From Dryocosmus kuriphilus (Eukaryota; Arthropoda; Insecta; Hymenoptera; Cynipidae), in NCBI GenBank assembly GCA_038277395.1, contig CM076192.1:55723119-55787118 (forward strand): 64,000 nt of DNA, read 5' to 3'. The notes below the pieces were generated by a model. That model made no database searches. It was not told the DNA's origin and saw only the letters and a list, made by a program, of their open reading frames with translations. This document shows, piece by piece, positions 10,375 to 19,600 of the stretch. Each line of letters starts with the position of its first letter. Within the stretch, counting starts at the first letter, position 1. The position numbers were made by a program, and so were the translations under genes.

Positions 10375-11470
10375 TATTTAAGACCGAATCCATTTCATAT
10401 CAAGCAGTTAGGTATTACACTTCAAATCGCGGAATCTGTTGGGGACGAAATATGTTGTTTTTCAGTGGAAATTAGGCGACACATATTTTACCGCTTTGCG
10501 AAAAATAAATTTCTACGTTGTTGTGAGTATTTAAATTTTTAAGTGCTTTAAAAAAAATCGTAAATTTTCTTAAAACTTCTATGACTTTTAATCCAAATGA
10601 GATATTTTAGTTTTCCTTCCAGGGTCTCGTGAGGTTTATCATTATATTTTGAAATTTGCTACAAAAATTGATAAAGATTAAAAATAAACAAAATGGCGGC
10701 TATTAAAAAAAAAAAGTTCATTTTCTCAAACAACCTATACCTGTATTTTTTGTCAATATTTTTTAATTTTTCCTCACATGAGAAAGACATCCTATGAGTT
10801 TTGTGCGAGCTAAAACATTTTTGTGACATGAGAAGTTTTCGTTTTTCAGAGTAAAATAGAGATGGAAGATTTCTACAAAAAGTAGCCCCTACTCTTTTAT
10901 GATATCTTAAATTGCTTACCGGAAAAATGTGAAAATTCCATTTTCAGGTGGAAAAAAATTCTCTTGGCCATAAGAAATATTAAAATAATAGAACAGGTAG
11001 GATTTTCCAGAAAATCTTCTGTATCTTTTCCCTCGAATTTTGAAAACATGAAATGAAGATTTTCTGGAAAACATCATCCTTTTTATTTTTTCCAATAATT
11101 ATAAAATATTTTCTGCTGATGTGAGGAAGGCATCCTATCAGTTTTACGAGGTCTAATCCATTTTTAAAGCCGGAAATTTTTTATTCCCTAAGAATTGAAA
11201 TTTTACGTTTTCTTCGTATAAACCATATAAAATAGCACAAAACAGTAAAAGATATTTTTTATATAACTCTTTGATGTGCACAAACTTTTATTTTAACATC
11301 TTTTTATATCTTTCGTTATTTACGAGGAAAATTATAAAATTCGATTTTACGAAAAAAAATTCTCCTGGCCAATATAATTTTCTCTGAAAAACAGCATATT
11401 TTTCCTCCGAAAGATTCTGCAACTTGGAGCGTAAGACATATCTGATTTGGAATGGATTCAGTCATAATCT
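10375..11470. repeat. Inverted-repeat element with about 130-bp diverged arms
   Basis: The segment at about 10385-10510 reappears in reverse complement at about 11345-11465. Shared landmarks are GAATCCATTyC, a GCrGAATCTkTyGG block and ATGyTGTTTTTCAG. Identity looks like roughly 75 percent by eye. Inside are a partial direct repeat (near 10775 and 11110, sharing GGCATCCTAT-type sequence) and a hairpin formed by GATTTTCCAGAAAATCTTC (about 11001) with GAAGATTTTCTGGAAAAC (about 11056). Because of the arms, both strands show similar short ORFs that encode no known protein. This is probably an old foldback or MITE-type element; its limits are approximate. Confidence 0.5.
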
Positions 11471-12425
11471 GATTTTCATTCTGAGTTGATCGATTCATCA
11501 TTATGAAGCATACAAAATATCATCAGATGCAAAAATAAAAGAAGAAATCCGAACTTAAAAAAAGAAACAAAAACTAAGCCAGTACAATCATCAGCTCTAC
11601 ATGAGCAGACTAGGAAGCAGAATCTAAAGCCTCAGGAAGGTGATCCCATCCTATCGTTGGCGTGGGTCAGTAGACACTCAGCTTAAGGCCACTGGGATAT
11701 TCGATACTCGTATTCAGGGTGGCGTTGCCTCCCCACAGTGGCACGTGGGGTACTACCAGGTGTTGCCTAGCCTGGTCGGGTCGATGTTTCTCCCCTGCGC
11801 ATGTGCTGGCAAATCGTATTCTCTCCATCTCTTTCCCTCCCTCAAATCACCCTTCAACCTCGTCCCTCTCATGCAAAAACCTCCTCCACCCATTTCCCCT
11901 CATTGAAAGTAGTGAGCGCGAACAGCAACGAGCCGAGTGGAAGAGAGACGTGTGCTATCCCTCTATCTATCGTTCTTCGCCAAGAGTCGCCCTGTCCCCA
12001 CCACCTACCCACCACCTCCAACACCAGCAAACTCCACCATCCATACAATCGGCTCCCCTGCAGCGGGATCGACACCCTCGATTCACCCTCGCGTCCGTAT
12101 CTCACCACTACCAACGCCAACCCCGCAACTACTCACGAGGGCGCAGAGCCGCAGCGGAGGGATGAGGAGCAAGGGGTAACCATTGGGGTCCGGAGTACTG
12201 AGAGAGCGCCACCGCCAAGCAGTCGCGCCCCATTCCGCGTATTCGTGCCCACCCCTGTCCCTGTCGAGGGCCTCCACGGGGCCAGAAAACGGAAAGACAG
12301 AGAGAGATATCTCGAGGGGTTGTCAGAATTCTGGACCTATTCAACCTTATTCAGTTCTCCTAAAACTTCCCTCTCTAATAAGCTCTATTCACTTCTAGCC
12401 TAAAGTTAACCAATAACCCCACGCA

Positions 12426-12459
12426 TCAGTTCTAGTCAAAACAGTGCAAAGTCAAGTTT
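12426..12459 (+). promoter_or_regulatory. Initiator plus DPE-like core promoter
   Basis: TCAGTT fits the arthropod initiator, with A+1 at 12428. At exactly +28 (12455) lies AGTTT, which agrees with four of the five positions of the RGWYV downstream promoter element. There is no TATA box at the expected distance. Correct spacing is the main support; both motifs are short and could occur by chance. A second TCAGTT at 12351 has no DPE at the right spacing. Confidence 0.3.
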
Positions 12460-12561
12460 AACCAAGAGAGTCCAAAACAATCAGGCATCATCTGTCTGCA
12501 GATTCAGATAGAAACCTGCATCCTCATCCAGTCTAAAAAAAAAGTGACAAATTAGTTTGGA

Positions 12562-12606
12562 ATGTTGGCGGAGGCACCGGATAGGCCCTCTGTCCAGTGC
12601 CGATGA
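12562..12606 (+). promoter_or_regulatory. Upstream ORF 1 (14 codons) in the scrt leader
   Basis: An ATG at 12562 opens a 14-codon frame ending in TGA at 12604-12606. The stop overlaps the start codon of the next upstream ORF as ATGA. If the leader starts near 12428, ribosomes would meet this ATG before the scrt start. The peptide has no known function; any role would be in translational control. Confidence 0.4.
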
Positions 12607-12809
12607 CGATTTCCCAGAGTCAGCGGTCGCTGACGCAGTTTCGACTGTCGAGGAAGCCGGCCACGAGACACGAGAGAAGGCTGCTCTTCCGCGGCAAGCG
12701 TGCGAGACGTAGACGCCGGCGTCGAGGCGCTCCTGTTGCTAGACTTACTGTTGCTGCCGCTCCTGTTGCTGCGCTGGGCATATGTGCTGCCGAGTGTCGC
12801 GTGACGTGA
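12603..12809 (+). promoter_or_regulatory. Upstream ORF 2 (68 codons, arginine-rich) in the scrt leader
   Basis: The ATG at 12603 overlaps the stop of upstream ORF 1. The frame encodes 68 residues with a run of arginines in the middle (KRARRRRRRRGAP) and an alanine/valine-rich tail, and stops 37 nt before the scrt ATG. A 68-codon upstream ORF ending so near the main start would normally limit re-initiation at scrt. The arginine run may simply reflect GC-rich codons. A GTGAGT motif overlapping its end could act as a splice donor in an alternative transcript. Confidence 0.35.
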
Positions 12810-12846
12810 GTCTTCTTGTGTGAGGAATTAGAAACCAGATACCAGG

Positions 12847-13147
12847 ATGCCGAGGTGTCTCATGGCAAAAAAGTGGAAGGCCTACCCGTGGCCAGACAGG
12901 GTGGAGGACAGCGAGAACTTAGAAGATGTTGCTGCAGAGGTCAATGGAGATAGGAGAGTTGTGGAGGATGTGAACCTCCAGGAGAAGAGGGACAGGAGTG
13001 ACCCTGAGGAGGAAGAAATCGATGTAGTCGGCGACGAGGATAACAGGCAGGGGACTCAGACATGTTGGGGACCACATAGTCCCACTGCTGGGGCCACAGC
13101 ACCCAGTCCTCCACCTCTCAATGCCTCTGGGGCACTTTATTACCATG
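12847..13147 (+). CDS. scrt: Scratch zinc-finger repressor, exon 1 (SNAG domain)
   Basis: First coding exon of scratch, a Snail-superfamily transcriptional repressor that acts in the nucleus of neural precursors and neurons. The start is fixed by the N-terminal SNAG-type motif MPRCLMAKKWKAYPW, which in this family must lie at the extreme N terminus and recruits corepressors of the LSD1/CoREST type (family knowledge). Residues 19-70 are acidic, with a run of Asp/Glu around DPEEEEID, followed by a Pro/Ser/Ala-rich stretch. The exon ends after one base of the Gly101 codon at a good donor, CATG|GTGAGT. Joining to 28313 restores the frame. There is no other in-frame stop, so this exon encodes residues 1-100 plus the first base of codon 101. 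Confidence is slightly below exon 2 because the exon holds only the short SNAG motif. Confidence 0.85.
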
Positions 13148-16001
13148 GTGAGTTTTATTTTTGGTTTTTAGATTTATAAATATTTAGATGAAATCTTAGA
13201 TGTTGTCTTCAGTCAGTTTTGTATCTAAATACCATAGTAGATGTCACTTGGATGAATTAAGAAGTGACCTTGTATTAGAAATGATCAAAGTAAAGATTGT
13301 TTTGGGGTTGTCTTTAGGAATAAATATTAAAACTAGATACTTTTTGTAGGTCTACGGTTATTGTAGGAGTAATTTCTTTATTCAAATACCATGTGTCATT
13401 GCAGAGCAAATGTCTTGAAACTTAGACACCGAACAACCTAAAGATGTTTGATTCTTAGTAAGTTTATACCCAGATATTATTAATATAATATTGACAGACA
13501 CTATCCGAACTATCCTTAGTTTCATACATTTTTAAACTCAAATATCGTTAGATTTACACGTTATCGAACCTACGTACCGTAAAACCTAAACATTTTTCCT
13601 AATATGTTGTTTTAGATACTATCTAAATTAAATGCCTTAAAAAAACATTCAAGCAGAGATACTTAATTTAAAATTTCATTAAACCTAAAAATCTTGGAAT
13701 AAAAACTCAGTCCCAAAGATTATCAAAAGATCCTCATTCCAAATACCATTCAAGCCAAAACATCTTTAGATAAAAAAAAAAAAAAAAAAAGTCTCAGATA
13801 TTATGATCAGATATCCTTATAAGAAAATACGTTTTCAAATATCTTCAATTTTAAACACCAAAAACCATCAGTCTAAAGATACTCATCAGATGTTATACCA
13901 AAAGTTCAATATCCTTCAAAAAATAAAAAACTACCTAAAAATTTTTACGAAAAGATGAACCTAGAATGAAGGACTTTTAAAACCAGAAATCCCCAGCATG
14001 CCACACCCGTCAGGACAGTTTGGTGTGAGTGTGTAACTGTGTACTCAGGATTTCTTTCACTCTAAAAATTATTTTTTTTTTTTGATTTCCTTTCAGTTTT
14101 TGATGATGATATAGGTTAGACCAGGTTGACCAGAAGCAGATGTTATGCCATGCGTCGAAACGACATGCTCTCGCAATCGTTGCTCTACCACCTGAAACAT
14201 GGGTATGCGCGGGCGCAATTCTCAATATTTATGCATGCGTGTGAGTTTGTGGTTAGAGGTAGACTCTAGATTTGTAGGGAATAAGCGTTTCTCGTGGAAT
14301 TATTTATTCCTTGATGAAAGACAACTGGCCTGTTGATCTTTCTCGGTTATTGGACACTTTAATATAGGAATTTTGAAACTGAGACACTTTTTATGGAATA
14401 TTTCGATTGAAGAAACTTTTTATGGGATTGAGTTGTGACGGGAAACTTCAGAGATGATATACAAATGAGCGGTTGGGGGCCACGTACCCAGGGGAAAAAT
14501 ATAAAAAGCGAGGATGATTTATGGAATTGGTCTGGCTTTCGGATGATTTTGAACAGTGAGGAAAAATTATGACCTTTAGATGTCAGAATATATTTTTTAT
14601 TAGGAAAGCAGCGAATGCAGGTGGTAGGTGGACCAGGAAAACCGGGAAAACCCGAAAAATGATATTGACATTTTTTTAAAACGGGATTTTTAAAAATTTT
14701 TAGTAAAAGCCCCTATATAATCACTTTGAATTTCACCTGTTATCTCATTAAATTATGTAATTTTTACTGAGTTTGATTTGACACTTTTTTAAACTTCTAG
14801 AGTTTTAATTTGAAAGTGCACAATTTAAAGCACTTACAATTATTTTAAAGCTGAAACTTTGATTTTGAAGGATTCAATTTTTAACATTTTTCATTTTAAA
14901 ATTAGTTTGTTTACAATGCCTAATACTAAAATTATTTATATTTTAAGACATCAAATTGAAAGTTATCTCATTTTGAAAGCTTTCATTGAACGATTTCAAA
15001 TTAAAAGGTTTCAAAATTTAATAGCTTTTAATTAAAAACATTCCAAATCAAAAAATTTCAGATTAAAACCTATACAATTACATAATTTAAAAATCAAAAC
15101 TTTAAAATTGAACATCTTACAATTCAGTAATTTTATTGAAAATAAGTTCTTCAAACTGTAACAATTTTAAACTAAAAATTTAATGCACAGTAGAAACAGT
15201 AAAAATGAACAATTTTAAATATAATGTCGAAATTTAACAATTCCGAGAAATTTTTAAAGTGACCATTTCAAACTCAAAGCTGCCAAAACTCTAAATTGGT
15301 GAAATAGAAATTTAAAAAATTATAATTTCTTGTAATATTTAGTTGCATTTAAAATAATTGGAAACAGATCTTTCAACTAATTTAAACCTTAGCTGTTGAA
15401 TATTTCTAAAGAATATTTATTATTAAATAATTAAACAAAATTAAATTAAAATAAAAAATTTAAACTATTCAGCGTTTTAATTAAAAACTAAGTCAATTTT
15501 AAACATAATTTTTTACTTGTTATAACAACTTACATTTACATCTTAAATTTTGTTTAACTTAAATTCAGAGAAACTGGAATTTCGATACTTAGCTTTTAAA
15601 TTCAGACACATTTTCTTTAAATTGAGACAGATTTTTCTGAATTTAATGCAATAAAATTTTAAGCATTGTTTTTTAATTTAGAATTTTAATAGCTTTCAGT
15701 TTGATAGAAAAAATAATTTTAAGTAATTCTCATTTGAAGATTCTGTAATTTTGTATTCTATATTATCTTATTTTGGATGGTTCTTCTGAATTACTTCAAA
15801 TTAGAGGATTTCCAGTTTGTGATTGCTCATTATTAGGCTCAGGTTTTTTTATAATTTTAAATACCTAAATAAAAAACATTAAACTAAAAAAAATAATGAT
15901 TTACATTTTTTGGAAAAGCGAGAAGAAATCCACCTCAGACTGTGTTCGAAACAGGAACTCTATTGATATTTAACTTGCATATGCAATGAAAATATCTTTT
16001 A
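13148..16001 (+). other. scrt intron, 5' part
   Basis: The intron runs from the GT at 13148 to the AG at 28311-28312 (15165 bp). This first part is AT-rich, with a poly(A) run at about 13770-13789 and no element I can name. The stretch 14660-15900 is dominated by TTTAAA/AATTTTAAA words with no fixed period. Control sequences for scrt may be present but cannot be recognised by eye. Confidence 0.6.
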
Positions 16002-16485
16002 TTACATTCTCATCTCAATGAGCAGAAGGTTAGTCTTATGTGAAAAATGACTGTCGCGGATTTCATGAAATCTCGACGTTTTGTGACCTCCTGCATCCGA
16101 AAAAACAGGTTTTACGACGGTGTCTGTCTGTCTGTCTGTTGTCATTGTCGTTGTCGAGAGAGCATGAACAATTTTACTTTCTACCGTTTTTTTTATCTCG
16201 CATATTTTAGCCGAAAAATGGATGGAACTCATCCTTTCTTTTTACGCCTTAAAGAAGTGTGCCAAAGCGCAATCCAATCCGATTAGTCTTTCGAAAGTTA
16301 TCGTGGGAACAGGTGACAACGACGACGACGACAACAACGACAAGGACAACAGACACACAGAAACCGTCGTAAAACATGTTTTTTTTTAGGATTCAGGGGT
16401 TCACGAAACGTCGAGATTTGATGAAATCCGCGACAGTCAGTTTTCACATAAAACTAATACATTTTTCATTGAGATGAGAATGTAA
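16002..16485. mobile_element. Foldback element A (imperfect palindrome, 484 bp)
   Basis: The left arm (about 16002-16160) is the reverse complement of the right arm (about 16325-16485). Both ends read TTACATTCTCATCTCAATGA outward-in, a 20-bp perfect match. Further in are GACTGTCGCGGATTTCAT, AAATCTCGACGTTT, TTTTACGACGGT and TGTCTGT/GTTGTCG-type repeats. The short centre includes AAGAAGTGTGCC(A/G)AAGCGCAATCCAATCCGATTAGTC-like sequence, which recurs in element B, so the two are related. There is no transposase ORF. It lies inside the scrt intron. Confidence 0.75.
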
Positions 16486-17060
16486 AAAATGTTGCTTGTT
16501 AACTGACAGTATATTGCGCTTTGGCACACTTCTTTAAGGTGTCAAAAGTAAGGACGAGTTTGTTAACCAGCGGTTTTAGATCAGTGGTTATGGTTTTATC
16601 CATCAAAAACGGTTTTCATAAAATCAAAAAATCAATTTTTCGGCTAAACGATGCAAGATACGAAAAAAATGGTAGAAAATAAAATTGTTTGTCTCAAAAA
16701 AATCTACAAATTTTTTTAAACCATTTTTTGATAAAATGCACGGTTTTTGTTTTAATCGAGAAAACGTTATTAAAAATCAAAAATTCAAATTTCCCGCCAA
16801 ACTATGCAAGATGCGGAAAAAATGATAATAAACAAAGTTGTTCAGCTCAAAAGCATCTACAAATTTGGTCTCAATCATTTTTTCGAACAGACGCGCAGTT
16901 TTTGAGTTATTCGTGAAATATGTTATTAAATACAAACAGATCCACTTTTCAGCAAAACTATGCGAGATACGAGAAAATATTAACAAGAAGAATTGTTCGT
17001 CTTAAAAAGATCTACAAATTTGCTTAAAACTATTTTTTGATCTAGCGCATAGTTTATTCC
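16486..17060. repeat. Fragment related to foldback element B, with about 140-150-bp internal repeats
   Basis: This stretch repeats sequence of the left arm of element B (GCGCTTTGGCACACTTCTTT, GACGAGTTTGTTAACCAGCGG, GGTTATGGTTTTATCCATCA). It contains serial copies of a unit marked by AACTATGCAAGAT-type words at about 16655, 16797 and 16957. It is probably the remnant of another copy whose second arm has been lost or rearranged. Confidence 0.55.
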
Positions 17061-17223
17061 TGAAACGTATAATAGTTGTTTTAGTCAAAAAATACATTGC
17101 TATGAAGTTAATAAGAAAGTTTGTAAAAGTTATTTAAAAATCTGCTCTCTACTCAGGCGCATTGTCATCGCGTTTCTCACGCTTACCAGTCGATTAAAGT
17201 ATATCAAAAACGTGAATTTCTTA
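17061..17223. other. scrt intron spacer
   Basis: A short spacer containing GCGCATTGTCATCGCGTTTCT (about 17158), a diverged form of the CATTCTCATCGCGCGC word seen in the centre of foldback element B and near 19540. Nothing else is recognised. Confidence 0.4.
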
Positions 17224-17276
17224 ATTTTTACATTCTCATCACAGAAGGTATTAGATTTATGTAAAATTTGACCGCT

Positions 17277-17294
17277 CCCCCCCCCCCCCCCCCC
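17277..17294. repeat. Poly(C) run in foldback B
   Basis: Eighteen consecutive C residues in the left arm of foldback element B. The matching position of the right arm lacks a G run, so the tract expanded after the arms formed. Confidence 0.9.
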
Positions 17295-18289
17295 ATTTTG
17301 TATCAAATCTCCACGTTTTGAGACCCCCTTATTCAGAAAAAACAGTTGTTGCGACGGTGTCTGTCTGTTGTCGTCGTTGTCGTTTTCGTTGTCTTTGGTC
17401 GCGATAACTTTCGAAGGACTAATCGGATTGGATTGTGCTTCGGCGTACTTCTTCAGGGTGCAAAAAGAAAGGACAAGTTCGTTAACCAGCGGGTTTTATC
17501 AGTGGTTATGGTTTTTTCCATCAAAAACGGTTTTCACAAAATAAAGAAATCAATTTTCCGGCTAAACTATGCGAGATGCAAAAAAAATAGTAGAAAGTAA
17601 AATTGTTCATCCTAAAAAAATATACAAATTTTGTTTTAACCATTTTTCGACAAAATGCACGGTTTTTGTTTTAATCGAGAAAACGTTATTAAAAACAAAA
17701 AACTGTGTTTTATTGCCAAAATATTCAAGATAAGAAAAAAATGATAATAAATAAAGTTGTTCAAATCAAAAGATCTACAAATTTTGTATTAACCACTTTT
17801 TGATCAAATGCACGGTTTTTGTTTTAATCGAGAAAACGTTATTAAAAATCAAAAGTTTCAAATTTCTTGCCTAGCTATGCAAGATACGAAAAAATTATAA
17901 CAAACAAAGTTGTTCACCTCAAAAAGATCTACAAATTTTCTTTCTATCATTTTTTTGGGCAGGTGCGTAGTTTTTGAGTTATTCGTGAAATATGTTATGA
18001 AATATAAAGAAAACTACTTTTCAGCAAAACTATGCAAGATATGAGAAAATATTAACAAGCGGAATTGTTTACTTTGGAAAGAGCTACAAAATTTATTTAT
18101 AAGACTCATCGTTTTACTTCTAAGAATCGAAATCATGCATTGTGAAAATTTGGAAAATCACAAAAAGCTTTACCAATCTACAATGTGTTAAAAAAAATTT
18201 AATTGTCGAGCGCGAAGCGCGAGTGTCATGGTGAGAATGTATTCCTTAAGGTCGATAGAGCCTTAAGTAAAATAATTTCGTTTGTAATT

Positions 18290-18416
18290 TTTAATAAAAA
18301 AATCTGCCCGCCGCGCGGGCACATTCTCATCGCGCGCTGTGCGCGCCACGCTTCGCGCGAAGTATGAGCGCGCCTGGGGCGCGCGTCTGTCGGCACTCGC
18401 GCTTCGCGCTCGATAA
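18290..18416. repeat. GC-rich nested palindromes in the core of foldback B
   Basis: This segment is packed with short CG-rich palindromes: CTGCCCGCCGCGCGGGCA, CATCGCGCGCTGTGCGCGCC, CTTCGCGCGAAG and GGCGCGC. It includes ACATTCTCATCGCGCGC, the same word as the terminal sequence of the family. A partial copy, inverted, lies at 19520-19580 (GAGCGCGAAGCGCGCGATG, then CCCCGAGAAGGGGGCAGA). Confidence 0.65.
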
Positions 18417-19430
18417 GTTATTTACGGCATTTTTTTAAAACACATTATAGATTGGTAAAGTTTTTTAGTGATATTCCAAATTTCGCAATAGAGGATTTCG
18501 ATTCTTAAAAGTAAAACGATGAGTCTTATAAATAACTTTTGTAGCTCTTTCCAAGGTGAACAATTCTGCTTGTTAATATTTTCTCATATCTTGCACAGTT
18601 TTGCTGAAAAGTGGTTTTCTTTATAGTTCATAACATATTTCACGAATAACTCAAAAACTACGTGTCTGCTCAAAAAAATGACAAAAAGCAAAATTTTTAG
18701 TTCCTTTTGAGGCGAACAACTTTGTTTATTATTATTTTTACGTATCTTCCATAGTTTGGCAGAAATTTTAAATGTTTGATTTTTAATAACGTTTTATCGA
18801 TTAAAAGAAAAACCGTGCATTTTATAAAAAAATAGTTGAAACAAAATCTGTAGATCTTTTTAAATTGAACAACTTTGTTTTTTACCATTTTTTTCTATCT
18901 TGAATATTTTGGCGGCAAACCACAGTTTTTAAATTTTAATAGCGTTTTCTTGATTAAAACAAAAACCGTTCATTTTATCAAAAAACGGTTAAGACGAAAT
19001 TTGTAGATTTTTTTGAGGTGAACAATTTTACTTTCTTACGTTTTTTTCGTATCTCTCATAGTTTAGCCGGAAAATGGATTTTTTGATTTTGTGAAAACCG
19101 CTTTTGATGGATAAAACCATAGCCGTTGGTCAAAAACCGCTGGTTAACGAACTCGTCCTTTTCTTTTTGGACCTTAAAGAAGTGTGCCGAAGCGCAATCC
19201 AATCCGATTAGTCCTTCGAAAGTTATCGCGGGAACAGACGAAAACAACGACGACAACGACGACGACAACGACGACAACGACAACGACGACAACGCCAACA
19301 GACAGACAGACACGGTCGTAAAAACCATTTTTTCGGATTCAGGAGGTCTCAAAACGTGGAGATTTCATGAAATCCGCGAAAGTCAAATTTTGCATAAATC
19401 TAATACTTTCTCTGATGAGAATGTAAAAAT

Positions 19431-19600
19431 TCAAATTTAATAATCTCATTAAAAGTAGGTGTTTTGAAATTGTAAGACCTACGTAATGAATACCGAGCAC
19501 GATGTGCAAAGACCAAAAACATCCGAGCGCGAAGCGCGCGATGAGAATGTCCCCGAGAAGGGGGCAGATTTTTTTTTGTGCATATTTCGGCGTATATGTA
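19431..19600. repeat. Detached end fragment of the foldback family
   Basis: GAGCGCGAAGCGCGCGATG at about 19524, followed by AGAATGTCCCCGAGAAGGGG and a T-run, is the reverse complement of the TCTGCCC...ACATTCTCATCGCGCGC segment in the centre of element B. The short hairpin CCCC-GAGAA-GGGG is kept, although its stem sequence differs from the one in element B. It is probably the end of another copy or of a related element. Confidence 0.5.

Larger units (their letters stand above)
11471..12846 (+). promoter_or_regulatory. scrt: scrt upstream region: probable promoter and 5' leader
   Basis: From about 11640 the base composition changes abruptly to GC-rich and stays so until the scrt start codon, unlike the flanking DNA. 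That fits the promoter and leader of a developmental gene. Visible elements are an E-box CACGTG at 11742-11747, a Snail/Scratch-type E-box CAGGTG at 11757-11762, an initiator-like TCAGTT at 12426-12431 with an AGTTT downstream element at the +28 position, and two overlapping upstream ORFs at 12562-12809. A GTGAGT donor-like site at 12806-12811 lies just before the start codon. The long open frames at 11801-12403 look like a by-product of low stop-codon density. The transcription start is not proven by sequence alone. Confidence 0.5.
17224..19430. mobile_element. Foldback element B (2.2 kb palindrome with GC-rich centre)
   Basis: The ends ATTTTTACATTCTCATCA (17224-17241) and TGATGAGAATGTAAAAAT (19413-19430) are exact inverse complements. 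The arms remain alignable for about 1 kb (17224-18228 against 18396-19430). Each arm contains a GTTGTCG-type microsatellite, the GCGCAATCCAATCCGATTAGTC-like block and three to four diverged tandem units of about 150 bp marked by CTATGCAAGATA and GAGAAAACGTTATTAAAAA. The left arm carries an 18-bp poly(C) at 17277-17294. At the centre, CGAGCGCGAAGCGCGAGTG (about 18206) faces its inverse (about 18398). Around them is about 170 bp with very high GC content, unlike the rest of the window. No transposase ORF is visible. It is in the scrt intron and its transcript could fold into a long hairpin. Confidence 0.75.

Noticed and set aside
11801..12403. 200-codon ORF on the + strand upstream of scrt
   Set aside because: Pro/Ser/Thr/Arg-rich composition with no motif, several overlapping frames of similar length, and location in a GC-rich promoter-like block with few chance stops. 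Not supported as a gene.
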